NCBI GenBank assembly: GCA_900465665.1
Contig: UBJO01000030.1
Location: 1-64,000 of the forward strand
Length of the DNA stretch: 64,000 nucleotides
Reading direction: 5' to 3'
Source of the DNA: Hyphomicrobiales bacterium
Lineage (GTDB): Bacteria; Pseudomonadota; Alphaproteobacteria; Rhizobiales; Rhizobiaceae
Numbering within the stretch: the stretch's first letter is position 1; each line of letters begins with the position of its first letter. The notes below the pieces were generated by a model. That model saw only the letters and a list, made by a program, of their open reading frames with translations, had not been told where the DNA came from and did no database searches. This document shows positions 17,307-27,043 of the stretch, one piece after another. The translations under genes were made by a program, and so were the position numbers.

Positions 17307-19676
17307 CTATCGACGCCCTCTCGGGGGTCTTGTCCCGGCCTGCTTGCGCGCGCGGCTTGCGTCGCGGCGGCCGCCCTTGTGGAATGAACGCACGGCGGTG
17401 GGCATCTTGCGCCCCTCGCTCACCATCTCGAACCGAAGCGCGCCGGCCAGCGGAATGGCTTCCACCAGCTTGACCTTGACACTGTCTCCCAGGCGGTAGC
17501 CGAGGCCGGTTTTCTCACCGGATAGTGCCTGATGCGCCTCATCATAGATGAAGTAGTCCATTCCCAGTGTAGATATAGGAATGAAGCCGTCCGCTCCATA
17601 GTCCGGCAGGGCGACAAATAGTCCCGATTTCGTCACACCTCCCACGCGTCCATCGAATTCCTCGCCGATACGGCCGGCTAGATGATGGGCGATGAGGCGG
17701 TCGACCGTTTCGCGTTCGGCGGCCATGGCGCGGCGCTCGAAGGTGGAGATCTCGGCTGCGATATCGTCGAGAGCGGCTTCCTCATCCGGTGTGATCCCGC
17801 CTTCGCCGAAGCCGAGCGAACCGACGAGCGCACGATGCACGATCAAGTCGGCATAGCGGCGGATCGGCGAGGTGAAGTGCGCGTACTTCATCAGGTTCAG
17901 GCCGAAGTGCCCGATATTCTCGGGGCTGTAGATCGCCTGGCTCTGCGAGCGCAGCACCATCTCGTTGACCATCGTCTGGTGCGGCGTGTCCTCGGCCTTG
18001 GCGAGAATGCCGTTGAAGTTGTTGGCGCGCATGTTGCCGCCCTTGGCGAGCGAAATGCCGAGCGTCGCCAGGAACTCGCGCAGGATTTCCTGCTTGGAGA
18101 GCGACGGGCCGTCGTGCACGCGATAGATCAGCGGCTGCTTCTTCTTTTCCAGCGTCTCGGCGGCCGCGACGTTGGCCTGGATCATCATTTCTTCGATCAG
18201 CTTGTGCGCATCGAGGCGCGGCGGCACGACGACGCGGTCGACGGTGCCGTCGGGCTTCAGCTGGATCTTGCGCTCGGGCATGTCGAGTTCCAGCGGCTGC
18301 CGGCGCTCACGGCCACGCTTCATCACCTCATAGGCATGCCACAGCGGCTTCAGGATCGGCTCCAGCAGCGGCCCGGCCTTGTCGTCGGGATTGCCGTCGA
18401 TCGCGGCCTGTGCCTGCTGGTAGGAGAGCTTTGCAGCACTCTTCATCATCACGCGGTGGAAGGTATGCCCGGCCTTGCGGCCTTCCTTCGAGAAGGTCAT
18501 GCGCACGGCCAGCGCCGGCCGGTCCTGTCCCTCGCGCAGCGAGCAGAGATCGTTGGAAATCCGCTCCGGCAGCATCGGGACGACGCGGTCGGGGAAGTAG
18601 ACCGAGTTGCCGCGCTTCAGCGCCTCGCGGTCGAGCGGCGAGTTCGGGCGGACGTAATAGGAGACATCGGCGATCGCCACGGTAACGATCACGCCGCCTT
18701 CATTGTCGGGCGAGGGGTCGTGCTCGGCATAGACGGCGTCGTCATGGTCCTTGGCATCGGCAGGGTCGATGGTGATGAGCGGCACGTCGCGCCAGTCCTC
18801 GCGGTGCGACATGGTCGCCGGCTTGGCGTCATCCGCCTCGGCAACCACGGCCGGCGGGAAGATATAGGGGATGCCATGGGCGTGGATGGCGATCATCGAG
18901 ATCGCCTTTTCCGAAGCGACAGAACCGACGATCGACAGCACCTTGGCGCGCGGCAGTCCGAAGCTGCGCAGGCGCGCGACTTCGACCTCGACCAGATCGC
19001 CGTCCTTGGCGTCGCCCTTGTCATCGGGGTCGATCAGCATTTCCTCGCCGCGCCGCTCGATCGGTAACAGCCGCCCGCCGCCGCCAGGCGCATCCTTGAA
19101 GACGCCGAGCAGCGCGCCGCGGCGCTTGTCGAGGATCTTGATGATGCGCGCCGTATAGGCCGGGCCGCCGCGGTCGGTGGCGGCGAAGATCTTCGCGAGA
19201 ATGCGGTCGCCCATGCCGGCGACGGGCGCCTTGCCCTTGCCGTTGCGGCCGGCAGGCGAGGAGGACTGCCGGATGGAGACGGCAGGCGCGACGCCCATCT
19301 CATCCGACCATTCCGCCGGACGGCCGATCAGTCCGCCGTCCTTGTCGCGGGTGGTGATGTCGAGCACGGTGACCGGCGGCAAAGCGCCGGGACGGATCAG
19401 CGACTTGCGCGTCTTTTGCAGCATGCCTTCCTGCTCGAGATCGCGCAGCAGGTGCTTTAGCTCGACGCGGCTGTCGCCCTTCAGTCCGAAGGCCTTGGCA
19501 AGTTCGCGCTTGGAAGCCTTCTGCGGATGATCGGCGATGAAGCGCAGGATCACTTCGCGCGACGGAAGCGCGCCGTGCTGGATGTTGAGTGGCTCGACGG
19601 CGGGCGCCCTGCTGGAGCGTCCCGTCTTGTCGGGACGCTTGCCCATGCCCTTTGGTTCCCGCGGAATTCTGGTCAC
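17307..19676 (-). CDS. rnr: Ribonuclease R (3'-5' exoribonuclease)
   Basis: A processive exoribonuclease that degrades structured RNA and takes part in mRNA and rRNA turnover. The 789-residue protein has an N-terminal winged helix (ILRFIADHPQKASKRELAKAFG), cold-shock domains, the RNB catalytic domain with the Asp cluster in ITIDPADAKDHDDAVY (about 300), and a C-terminal S1 domain (FDGRVGGVTKSGLFVALPDYGADGF) followed by a basic tail. Its ATG overlaps the topA stop (ATGA), so the two are coupled. Confidence 0.95.
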   Translation of the reverse strand: MTRIPREPKGMGKRPDKTGRSSRAPAVEPLNIQHGALPSREVILRFIADHPQKASKRELAKAFGLKGDSRVELKHLLRDLEQEGMLQKTRKSLIRPGALPPVTVLDITTRDKDGGLIGRPAEWSDEMGVAPAVSIRQSSSPAGRNGKGKAPVAGMGDRILAKIFAATDRGGPAYTARIIKILDKRRGALLGVFKDAPGGGGRLLPIERRGEEMLIDPDDKGDAKDGDLVEVEVARLRSFGLPRAKVLSIVGSVASEKAISMIAIHAHGIPYIFPPAVVAEADDAKPATMSHREDWRDVPLITIDPADAKDHDDAVYAEHDPSPDNEGGVIVTVAIADVSYYVRPNSPLDREALKRGNSVYFPDRVVPMLPERISNDLCSLREGQDRPALAVRMTFSKEGRKAGHTFHRVMMKSAAKLSYQQAQAAIDGNPDDKAGPLLEPILKPLWHAYEVMKRGRERRQPLELDMPERKIQLKPDGTVDRVVVPPRLDAHKLIEEMMIQANVAAAETLEKKKQPLIYRVHDGPSLSKQEILREFLATLGISLAKGGNMRANNFNGILAKAEDTPHQTMVNEMVLRSQSQAIYSPENIGHFGLNLMKYAHFTSPIRRYADLIVHRALVGSLGFGEGGITPDEEAALDDIAAEISTFERRAMAAERETVDRLIAHHLAGRIGEEFDGRVGGVTKSGLFVALPDYGADGFIPISTLGMDYFIYDEAHQALSGEKTGLGYRLGDSVKVKLVEAIPLAGALRFEMVSEGRKMPTAVRSFHKGGRRDASRARKQAGTRPPRGRR

Positions 19677-22360
19677 TCTTCGCTCTTTTTCTTCTTTGCG
19701 GGTGCTGTAGCTTTCTTGGCGGGCGCCTTGGCTTTTGCCTTTGGCTTGGCGGCTGCCTTTGCAGGCTTCTCGTCATCGCTCGCCGCAGCCTTGGCCTTCG
19801 CTTTCGGCTTCGCCTTGCTCTTGGCAGCAGGCGCCTTGCCAGCCTTTGCGGTGATGAGCGCCACGGCTTCCTCGACGGTCAGCGCCTGCGGATCGGTGCC
19901 CTTGGGCAGCGTTGCGTTGACCTTGCCCCAATTGACATAGGGGCCGTACTTGCCGTCGCGCACGGTGATCGCGCCGCCGCCATCGGGATGCTCGCCGAGC
20001 TCCTTCAGGGCAGCCGCTGCCGTGCGACCGCGTCCGCCCGGACCCTTGGCGGCCTTCTCGGCGATCACGGTGACGGCGCGGTTGAGGCCGATGCTGAAGA
20101 CATCCTCGACGGTCTCGAGATTGGCATATCCGCCGTCATGCAGCAGGAACGGTCCATAACGGCCGATGCCGGCCGAGATCATCTTGCCCGATTCCGGATG
20201 CTTGCCGATATCGCGCGGCAGCGAAATCAGCGCCATCGCCTTTTCATAGTCGATATCCTCGGGCTTCCAGCCCTTCGGCAGCGAGGAGCGCTTGGCCTCC
20301 TTGCCGTCGCCACGCTGGACGTAAGGTCCGAAGCGGCCGGAGCGCAGCGTCAGTTCTTCGCCGGTCACAGGATCGGTGCCGAGCGCCTTCGGCTCGTTCA
20401 GTGCAGCACCCTCGGCCTCCGCGCCGCCCTCGGAAGAAAGCTGGCGCGTGTAATTGCACTCGGGATAGTTCGAGCAACCGACGAAGGCGCCGTACTTGCC
20501 GAGCTTCAGCGACAGGTTGCCCGTGCCGCAGACCTGGCAGATCCGGGGGTCGCTGCCGTCCTCGCGCTTCGGAAACACCAGCGGCGCCAAGGATTCGTTC
20601 AGCGAATCGAGAACGTTGGTGACGCGCAGTTCCTTGGTGTCTTCGATCTGCGCGAAGAAATCCTTCCAGAAGTCGCGCAGAACCTGCTTCCAGTTCAGCT
20701 CGCCTGCGGAAATCCGGTCGAGCTTCTCTTCCAGATCAGCCGTGAAGTCGTATTCGACATACTTGGTGAAGAAGCCTTCGAGGAAGGCCGTCACCAGCCG
20801 GCCCTTGGAGTGCGGGATCAGCTTGCGCTTGTCGATGATGACATATTCGCGGTCGCGAAGGGTCGCGAGCGTCGCGGCGTAAGTGGACGGGCGGCCGATG
20901 CCGAGCTCTTCCATCTTCTTGATCAGCGACGCTTCCGAGTAGCGCGGCGGCGGTTCGGTGAAGTGCTGGCTCGAATTGATCTTCTGCTTGGCGAGGTTTT
21001 CGCGCGCATTGATCTCCGGCAGGCGACCATCCTCGTCGCCGTCGTCGCTCTGCTCGCCGTCTTCCTTCTGGTCCGTATAGGCGGCGATGAAGCCGTCGAA
21101 GCGGATGACGGAGCCAACTGCGCGCAGTCCGGCCTTCTCGCCGTTGTTGTCGGCGATAATCTCGGCGGTCGTGCGCTCGATCTCGGCCGATGCCATCTGG
21201 CTGGCGATGCCGCGCTTCCAGATCAGGTCGTAGAGCTTGAGCTGGTCGGCGTCGAGATACTGGCGAACCTTGTCCGGCGAGCGGTTGAAGTCCGTCGGGC
21301 GGATGGCTTCGTGGGCTTCCTGGGCGTTCTTCGCCTTCGTGGAATAGAAGCGCGCCTTCTCCGGCAGGTAGCGCTGGCCGAACTGGTCGACGATGGCGCC
21401 ACGCGCCGCGTCGATCGCCTCGGGCGCCATCTGCACACCGTCGGTACGCATATAGGTGATCAGACCGACCGTCTCGCCGCCGATGTCGAAGCCCTCATAG
21501 AGCTTCTGTGCCACCTGCATGGTGCGCGATGCCGAGAAGCCGAGCTTCGAGGAAGCGGCCTGCTGCAGCGTGGAGGTTGTGAAGGGTGGTCCCGGGTTGC
21601 GCTTGACGGGCTTGGCCTCGACGGTATCGACGACGTAGGACGCGCCTTCGAGCAGCGCCTTCAGCTTGCCGGCCTCGTCGCCGTTGCCGATCGAACGTGC
21701 CTGCAACCGCTTGCCATTCGCCGCAACCAGCTTGGCTTCGAACTCGTCACCGCGCGGTGTCTTCAGCAGCGCCGAGATGTTCCAATATTCCTCGGAGACG
21801 AAACGCTCGATCTCGGATTCGCGGTCGCAGACGAGGCGAAGCGCCACCGACTGCACGCGTCCCGCCGAGCGGGCGCCGGGCAGCTTGCGCCAGAGAACCG
21901 GCGAAAGATTGAAGCCGACGAGATAGTCCAGTGCGCGGCGCGCCAGATAGGCGTCGACCAGCGGCACGTCGATATCGCGCGGCTCGGCCATTGCGTCGAG
22001 CACGGCCTTCTTGGTGATCGCGTTGAACACCACGCGCTTGACGGTCTTGCCGCCGAGCACGCGCTTCTTGTTCAGCATATCGAGCACATGCCAGGAGATC
22101 GCTTCGCCTTCGCGATCAGGGTCGGTTGCGAGGAACAGGCCGTCGGAGGACTTCACCGCGTCGGCGATGTCCTTCATACGCTTGGCCGAGGCCCCATCGA
22201 CCTCCCACAGCATTTCGAAATCCTGGTCGGGCAGCACGGAGCCGTCCTTGGCGGGGAGATCGCGGACGTGGCCAAAGGAGGCGAGCACCTTGTATCCGGG
22301 TCCCAGATACTTGTTGATCGTCTTGGCCTTCGAGGGCGATTCCACCACTACAACATTCAT
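19673..22360 (-). CDS. topA: DNA topoisomerase I
   Basis: A type IA topoisomerase that relaxes negative supercoils. The 895-residue protein has a TOPRIM domain (MNVVVVESPSKAKTINKYLG, then DPDREGEAI), the catalytic Tyr in GLITYMRTDG (about 306), and one Cys4 zinc finger (CQVCGTG..CSNYPEC). Several zinc-ribbon-like repeats without cysteines (GRFGPYVQRGDG, GRYGPFLLHDGG, GKYGPYVNWGK) and a Lys/Ala-rich, histone-like tail of about 55 residues follow. The tail is common in alphaproteobacterial TopA and probably binds DNA. It heads the minus-strand unit topA-rnr-DUF983. Confidence 0.97.
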   Translation of the reverse strand: MNVVVVESPSKAKTINKYLGPGYKVLASFGHVRDLPAKDGSVLPDQDFEMLWEVDGASAKRMKDIADAVKSSDGLFLATDPDREGEAISWHVLDMLNKKRVLGGKTVKRVVFNAITKKAVLDAMAEPRDIDVPLVDAYLARRALDYLVGFNLSPVLWRKLPGARSAGRVQSVALRLVCDRESEIERFVSEEYWNISALLKTPRGDEFEAKLVAANGKRLQARSIGNGDEAGKLKALLEGASYVVDTVEAKPVKRNPGPPFTTSTLQQAASSKLGFSASRTMQVAQKLYEGFDIGGETVGLITYMRTDGVQMAPEAIDAARGAIVDQFGQRYLPEKARFYSTKAKNAQEAHEAIRPTDFNRSPDKVRQYLDADQLKLYDLIWKRGIASQMASAEIERTTAEIIADNNGEKAGLRAVGSVIRFDGFIAAYTDQKEDGEQSDDGDEDGRLPEINARENLAKQKINSSQHFTEPPPRYSEASLIKKMEELGIGRPSTYAATLATLRDREYVIIDKRKLIPHSKGRLVTAFLEGFFTKYVEYDFTADLEEKLDRISAGELNWKQVLRDFWKDFFAQIEDTKELRVTNVLDSLNESLAPLVFPKREDGSDPRICQVCGTGNLSLKLGKYGAFVGCSNYPECNYTRQLSSEGGAEAEGAALNEPKALGTDPVTGEELTLRSGRFGPYVQRGDGKEAKRSSLPKGWKPEDIDYEKAMALISLPRDIGKHPESGKMISAGIGRYGPFLLHDGGYANLETVEDVFSIGLNRAVTVIAEKAAKGPGGRGRTAAAALKELGEHPDGGGAITVRDGKYGPYVNWGKVNATLPKGTDPQALTVEEAVALITAKAGKAPAAKSKAKPKAKAKAAASDDEKPAKAAAKPKAKAKAPAKKATAPAKKKKSEE

Positions 22361-22490
22361 GATGATTCTCTAAAAATGGATGCCAGCCGGCCTATATCAG
22401 GGCAGAGGACCTGCCGTGTCACGGTCGCCGGTTCTCCGACATGGACAGGGAATTCGTTTCGGTCAAGTACTTTGAGTGCATTTTTACGCA

Positions 22491-22506
22491 TTGCAACGCG
22501 TTGCAA
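22491..22506. promoter_or_regulatory. Perfect 16-bp palindrome upstream of topA and the 59-residue gene
   Basis: TTGCAACGCGTTGCAA is exactly self-complementary and has a central CG, a form common for LacI-family and related operators. It lies in the 257-nt gap between the divergent topA and the gene at 22618, about 130 nt from each start. No regulator gene adjoins it, so the binding protein is unknown. Confidence 0.4.
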
Positions 22507-22617
22507 CCAAAAGACGATATTCCGCATATTGCAATTTCTGATTATTGCGATATCGTTTTTCGCGTGTGGTTCAGGCTGCGACGATCAACCCTTCCCAATT
22601 GGGGCGCGAGTGCTTTC

Positions 22618-22797
22618 ATGACGGCTAAGTACGCAAAGAAGGACACCGGCCGATCCGGCTCCCGCGAGAACATTGCCTTCATCCGCCAGATGCTCGCCGA
22701 GTTGCGTCAAGTGGCGGAAAAGGAAAAGGCCGACATGCTCTGCTATCTGATCGAGATGGCATATGTCGAAGCCGGCGATCTCCAGGCTCGTATGTAA
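22618..22797 (+). CDS. Conserved small protein of unknown function (59 residues)
   Basis: A soluble, mostly helical product with the amphipathic stretch ENIAFIRQMLAELRQVAEKE followed by ADMLCYLIEMAYVEAGDLQ. I recognise this as a hypothetical protein common in Rhizobiaceae but know of no function. The ATG at 22618 is preferred: the longer reading from 22441 has unlikely composition. It is transcribed away from topA and ends 35 nt before the convergent end of dprA. A promoter-like TTGCAA-N16-TATCGT lies upstream. Confidence 0.65.
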   Translation: MTAKYAKKDTGRSGSRENIAFIRQMLAELRQVAEKEKADMLCYLIEMAYVEAGDLQARM

Positions 22798-22831
22798 GTG
22801 GCCCGGATGTAACCCGCTCATATGTAAGTCG

Positions 22832-23980
22832 TCACACCTCCATTGCAATGGACACCATGCCGCCGGGGTGCCGGTGCAGTCGCCCGGCGATGTCGAGCTC
22901 CAGCAGCACGAGATAGACGGCCGAGGCGCTGAGCTCCGTATGCCGGATGATATCGTCGATTTCGACAGGCGTTGGCCCGAGCGCATCTACGATGCGCGCC
23001 CTGTCGGTCTCATCCGGCGGCAGCAGCGACGATCCGCCGCCGCGTTCTGGCTCCTCGGCAAGCGGCGCAGTAAACAGGTCGAGCTGCGATAGCGGCGCAA
23101 GCGCGCTGATCACGTCATCGGGCGCGGTAACGATCATCGCGCCGTCCTTCAGCAAGCTGTTTGTGCCGTGGCATCGCGGATCGAGCGGCGAGCCGGGAAC
23201 CGCGAAGACCAGCCTGCCGAACTCGCCGGCGAGCCGCGCGGTGATCAGGGAGCCCGATCGCGTCGCTGCCTCCACCACCACAGTCCCAAGTGAAATGCCG
23301 GCGATCAGCCTGTTGCGCCTCGGAAAGTCACGCGCGCGCGGCTCCCAGCCGAACGGCATTTCGCTGACGGCAAGACCGTTGCCGTTCCAGATTTCCTCAA
23401 GCAGCCCGGCGTTTTCGGGAGGGTAGGGCTGATCCAGCCCGCCAGCCATGGCGGCGATCGTGCCGGTGTCTAGGCTGGCTCGGTGGGCGGCCGTGTCGAT
23501 GCCACGAGCAAGACCGGAGATAACAGCATAGCCGACACGTCCGCATTCTCTCGCGATCATCGCCGCGAACTTCGCGCCTGATATCGAGGCGTTGCGCGAG
23601 CCGACGATGCCGATGGCAGGCTGGGCGGTCGCCGCGAGATTGCCTTTCACCGCGAGCAGAGGCGGCGCCCCGTCGATCTGCTTCAGCGCCTGCGGATATT
23701 CCGGCTCACCGATGCCGACAAAGCGCGCGCCAAACCTGTGCGCCGCATCGAGCTCCTTCAGCGCTTCGCTCTCGGTGGCGATCCGGATCGCGCGTGTCGC
23801 GCCGCCACGCGCCGAAAGGCCGGGCAGGGCGGCAAGCGCTGCTTCCGCGGAACCGAAATGATTGATGAGATCGCGAAAGGTGGCCGGGCCGACATTGTCG
23901 GAGCGGATGAGACGCAACCAGGCAATCCTTTGCCTGTCCGTCAGCGCAATTCCTTTTGGCCTTGCGCTGCGTGCGTCCAT
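22832..23980 (-). CDS. dprA: DNA processing protein DprA/Smf
   Basis: The 382-residue protein loads RecA on incoming single-stranded DNA during transformation; its conservation in bacteria not known for competence suggests a wider recombination role. It has an N-terminal helical (SAM-like) domain, the Rossmann-like DprA core with GIVGSRNASISG, AVISGLARGIDTAAH and a GSPLDPRCHGTNSLL segment, and a C-terminal winged-helix (DprA_WH) domain from about 320. It is followed on the minus strand after 5 nt by the start-side region of plsY, whose gene lies upstream, so plsY and dprA form a unit. Confidence 0.94.
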   Translation of the reverse strand: MDARSARPKGIALTDRQRIAWLRLIRSDNVGPATFRDLINHFGSAEAALAALPGLSARGGATRAIRIATESEALKELDAAHRFGARFVGIGEPEYPQALKQIDGAPPLLAVKGNLAATAQPAIGIVGSRNASISGAKFAAMIARECGRVGYAVISGLARGIDTAAHRASLDTGTIAAMAGGLDQPYPPENAGLLEEIWNGNGLAVSEMPFGWEPRARDFPRRNRLIAGISLGTVVVEAATRSGSLITARLAGEFGRLVFAVPGSPLDPRCHGTNSLLKDGAMIVTAPDDVISALAPLSQLDLFTAPLAEEPERGGGSSLLPPDETDRARIVDALGPTPVEIDDIIRHTELSASAVYLVLLELDIAGRLHRHPGGMVSIAMEV

Positions 23981-23985
23981 CTATC

Positions 23986-24606
23986 CTATCCCTTTGCCCC
24001 GATCTTGCTTTCCGTGCCGCTGATGAGGCGGCTGATATTGGCCTTGTGCTTCCAGTAGGAGATCACGGTCATGATCGCCATGATCGCTGCAACCTTCTCT
24101 GCACCCAGTATCCACAATGCAACCGGAATGACAAGCATTGCAACCAGTGCGGAAAGAGAAGAATAACGGGTCAGGAATGCAACGCCGAGCCAGACCGCCG
24201 CGAAGCCAAGAACCATCAGCGGTGCGACGCCGAGAAGCGTGCCGATATAGGTCGCGACGCCCTTGCCGCCCTTGAAGCCGATCCAGACCGGGAAGAGGTG
24301 GCCGATGAAGGCGAAGAAGCCGGCGATCACAGCGGCTTCCGGGCCGAAGAAATAAGAGACGATCCACGCCGCCGCCGATGCCTTCAGCGCATCCAGCAGC
24401 AGCGTCGCTGCCGCCAGCTTCTTGTTGCCGGTCCGCAGAACGTTGGTGGCGCCTATATTGCCCGAACCGATGCTGCGCACGTCGCCAAGGCCGGCAGTGC
24501 GCGTCAGGATAAGCCCGAACGGAATGGAGCCCAGCAGATAGCCGATGGCGGCCGCCGCCAGCGCGATTTGCCAGGTGATCTGCCACGTCATGAGATCAGC
24601 GCCCAT
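23986..24606 (-). CDS. plsY: Acyl-phosphate:glycerol-3-phosphate acyltransferase
   Basis: An inner-membrane enzyme that makes lysophosphatidic acid from acyl-phosphate, the first step of phospholipid synthesis. The 206-residue protein has five to six hydrophobic segments and the three PlsY motifs: [22 protein letters not shown] (phosphate-binding) and [12 protein letters not shown]. It lies between pyrC' and dprA in a close-packed minus-strand series (pyrB, pyrC', plsY, dprA). The ATG at 24606 precedes a short Trp-containing head before the first helix. Confidence 0.95.
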   Translation of the reverse strand: MGADLMTWQITWQIALAAAAIGYLLGSIPFGLILTRTAGLGDVRSIGSGNIGATNVLRTGNKKLAAATLLLDALKASAAAWIVSYFFGPEAAVIAGFFAFIGHLFPVWIGFKGGKGVATYIGTLLGVAPLMVLGFAAVWLGVAFLTRYSSLSALVAMLVIPVALWILGAEKVAAIMAIMTVISYWKHKANISRLISGTESKIGAKG

Positions 24607-24624
24607 GTTCCCCCACTTGTCTTC

Positions 24625-25914
24625 TTATAATGTATGCACGCACTGGCCGGCGACATAGGTCGCGACTGCACGTCCGCTGAAGCGCGCGTCTTCGAACGGC
24701 GTGTTCTTCGACCGCGAGAGAAGCATGTCCTTGGCGACAATCCAAGGCTCTTCGAGATCGATCAGCACGATATCCGCCTTGGCGCCGGGCTTCAGCGTAC
24801 CGGCATCAAGACCGAAGATCTGCGCCGGCCTCGTCGACATGGCATCGATCAGGCGCATCAGCGTCACATGCCCGCTGTGGTGCAGGCGAAGGGCGGCCGC
24901 CAGCATGGTCTCGAGCCCTACGGCACCGTCGGCAGCCTCGCCAAAGGGCAGGCGCTTGGTGTCGACGTCCTGCGGGTCGTGCGAGGAGACGATGATGTCG
25001 ATCGCCCCGCGCGCCAGCGCATCCACCATCGCCACGCGATCGTCCTCGGAGCGCAGCGGCGGATAGAGCTTGAAGAAGGTGCGGTACTCGCCGATGTCGT
25101 TTTCGTTGAGCGCCAGATTGTTGATCGAGATGCCGCAGGTAACCGTCGCGCCACGGCTCTTCGCCAGCTCGATCGCCTCGACGGATTCGGGCACCGAGAT
25201 CATCGCGGCGTGATACTTGCCGCGTGTCAGCTTGGCGATGCGCAGGTCGCGCTCCAGCGGGATGAGTTCTGTCTCGCGCGGGATGCCGCTGAGGCCGAGC
25301 CAGCTTGCAAACAGCCCCTCGTTCATGACGCCGCCGGCGGCCAGATGCTGGTCGCGTGTTTCGCAAGAGATCACCGCGCCGAATTCGCGCGCATAGGTCA
25401 TCACCCGGCGCAGCACCTGCGCGTCGTGGATGCTGGAGCGGCCGTCGGTGAAGGCCACCGCGCCTGCTTCCATCAGCATGCCGATCTCGCTCATCTCCTC
25501 GCCGGCGAGACCCTTGGTGATCGCCGCTGCTGGATAGACGTTGACCAGCGCCTTGTCGCGGGCGGTCTTCTTCACGAATTCGACCAGCGCGATGTCGTCG
25601 ATCACCGGATCGGTATCGGGCATCATGATGATCGAGGTCACGCCGCCTGCGGCAGCGGCCCGGCTGGCGGATTCGATCGTTTCGCGATGCTCAGCCCCAG
25701 GTTCGCCGATATGGACGCGCGCATCCACGAGGCCGGGCGCCGCGACAAGCCCGTTGCAATCACGCACCGTCGCGCCTGCGGGCACGGCCTCGTTCAGCGC
25801 ATCCTTGCCGGAAGCCACGATCACGCCGTCCTTGACGACGATCGCGCCGACCTCGTCCAGATTGCGAGAGGGGTCGATGATGCGAACGTTCTTGAAGACG
25901 ATCGAGTTGCTCAT
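24625..25914 (-). CDS. pyrX: Dihydroorotase-like protein, apparently non-catalytic (PyrC'/PyrX)
   Basis: The 429-residue protein has the dihydroorotase/amidohydrolase barrel and the pyrB-linked context, but lacks key metal ligands. The usual HxH motif is RVH ([11 protein letters not shown]), the substrate Arg after it is Gly, and the late catalytic Asp of the DHAP motif is Ser (VSSHDP). Proteins of this kind (PyrC' in Pseudomonas) are inactive and serve as structural partners of aspartate carbamoyltransferase. I infer that role here; an active PyrC should be encoded elsewhere. Its start overlaps the pyrB stop by 4 nt, so the partners are translationally coupled. Confidence 0.85.
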   Translation of the reverse strand: MSNSIVFKNVRIIDPSRNLDEVGAIVVKDGVIVASGKDALNEAVPAGATVRDCNGLVAAPGLVDARVHIGEPGAEHRETIESASRAAAAGGVTSIIMMPDTDPVIDDIALVEFVKKTARDKALVNVYPAAAITKGLAGEEMSEIGMLMEAGAVAFTDGRSSIHDAQVLRRVMTYAREFGAVISCETRDQHLAAGGVMNEGLFASWLGLSGIPRETELIPLERDLRIAKLTRGKYHAAMISVPESVEAIELAKSRGATVTCGISINNLALNENDIGEYRTFFKLYPPLRSEDDRVAMVDALARGAIDIIVSSHDPQDVDTKRLPFGEAADGAVGLETMLAAALRLHHSGHVTLMRLIDAMSTRPAQIFGLDAGTLKPGAKADIVLIDLEEPWIVAKDMLLSRSKNTPFEDARFSGRAVATYVAGQCVHTL

Positions 25915-26867
25915 GCGCCGGCTCCTTCGCTGCGGGGACCCTGGTTCTGCGAGATCAGCAGCGTTTCCATGACAGCCATGCGTACGGCGACACCCATTTC
26001 GACCTGTTCGGCGATCACGCTCTGCGGCCCGTCCGCGACCTCGGAGGCGATTTCCACCCCGCGGTTCATCGGTCCAGGGTGCATGACCAACGCATCTTCC
26101 TTCGCCGCCTTCAGCGTTTCCGCGTCGAGACCATAGAAGTGGAAATATTCCCGCACCGACGGCACGAAGGCACCGGACATGCGCTCGCGCTGTAGCCGGA
26201 GCATCATCACGACGTCGGCATCCTTCAGGCCTTCCTTCATCGAGTGGAAGACCTCGACGCCCATGTCCGCGATCCCAGCCGGAAGCAGCGTGGCCGGTGC
26301 CACGACTCGAACCCTGGCACCCATGGCGTTGAGAAGCAGGATGTTGGAGCGCGCCACGCGCGAGTGCAGCACGTCGCCGCAGATGGCGACGATGATGCGC
26401 GAGAGCTTGCCCTTGGCGCGGCGGATCGTCAGCGCGTCAAGCAGCGCCTGCGTCGGATGCTCGTGCTGGCCGTCGCCGGCATTGACCACCGAGCAGGAGA
26501 CCTTCTGCGCGAGAAGCGCTGCGGCGCCCGCGCTCGAGTGCCGGATGACCAGCACGTCAGGGCGCATCGCATTCAGCGTCATCGCCGTGTCGATCAGCGT
26601 TTCGCCCTTCTTCACCGAGGAATTGCCGACCGACATGTTCATCACGTCGGCGCCTAGGCGCTTGCCGGCGAGCTCGAAGGAGGCCTGCGTGCGGGTGGAT
26701 GCTTCGAAAAACAGATTGATCTGCGTCAGTCCCCTGAGGGTCGACGTCTTTTTCTCTCGCTGTCGACTGATCTTGACGGCCTCGTCGGCCTTGTCGAGGA
26801 GAAAGGTGATATCCTGCTCTGTGAGCCCTTTGATACCGATGAGGTGGCGGTGGGGAAAGAAGACCAT
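25911..26867 (-). CDS. pyrB: Aspartate carbamoyltransferase catalytic chain
   Basis: Catalyses carbamoyl phosphate + aspartate to carbamoyl aspartate in pyrimidine synthesis. The 318-residue protein has the carbamoyl-phosphate loop [15 protein letters not shown], the second signature [17 protein letters not shown], and [12 protein letters not shown] near the end. No pyrI regulatory gene follows; instead the non-catalytic dihydroorotase overlaps its end, which fits the class of ATCase holoenzymes built from PyrB and PyrC'. The region upstream to 27043 also holds the promoter of the divergent aidB-like gene. Confidence 0.96.
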   Translation of the reverse strand: MVFFPHRHLIGIKGLTEQDITFLLDKADEAVKISRQREKKTSTLRGLTQINLFFEASTRTQASFELAGKRLGADVMNMSVGNSSVKKGETLIDTAMTLNAMRPDVLVIRHSSAGAAALLAQKVSCSVVNAGDGQHEHPTQALLDALTIRRAKGKLSRIIVAICGDVLHSRVARSNILLLNAMGARVRVVAPATLLPAGIADMGVEVFHSMKEGLKDADVVMMLRLQRERMSGAFVPSVREYFHFYGLDAETLKAAKEDALVMHPGPMNRGVEIASEVADGPQSVIAEQVEMGVAVRMAVMETLLISQNQGPRSEGAGA

Positions 26868-27043
26868 GAACCTGCCTCTATGCTGTCGTCAGCGGCTCTA
26901 TAAAGAGTGCGTGCGGCGGCGGCAAGCATGCGCTGTGGGCAAACCGCGCTCTCCCCCTGCAATTTTGTCGCAATTGGGCTAAAGCACAAGGAGTGCCAAA
27001 CTTCCGGTTTCCCTTTGCCCGCCTCATACTCTAGAAGCGATTC

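Noticed and set aside
19589..22621. A long plus-strand open frame opposite topA (about 1000 codons)
   Set aside because: Antisense to the well-supported topA and the start of rnr; no RBS or recognisable domain.
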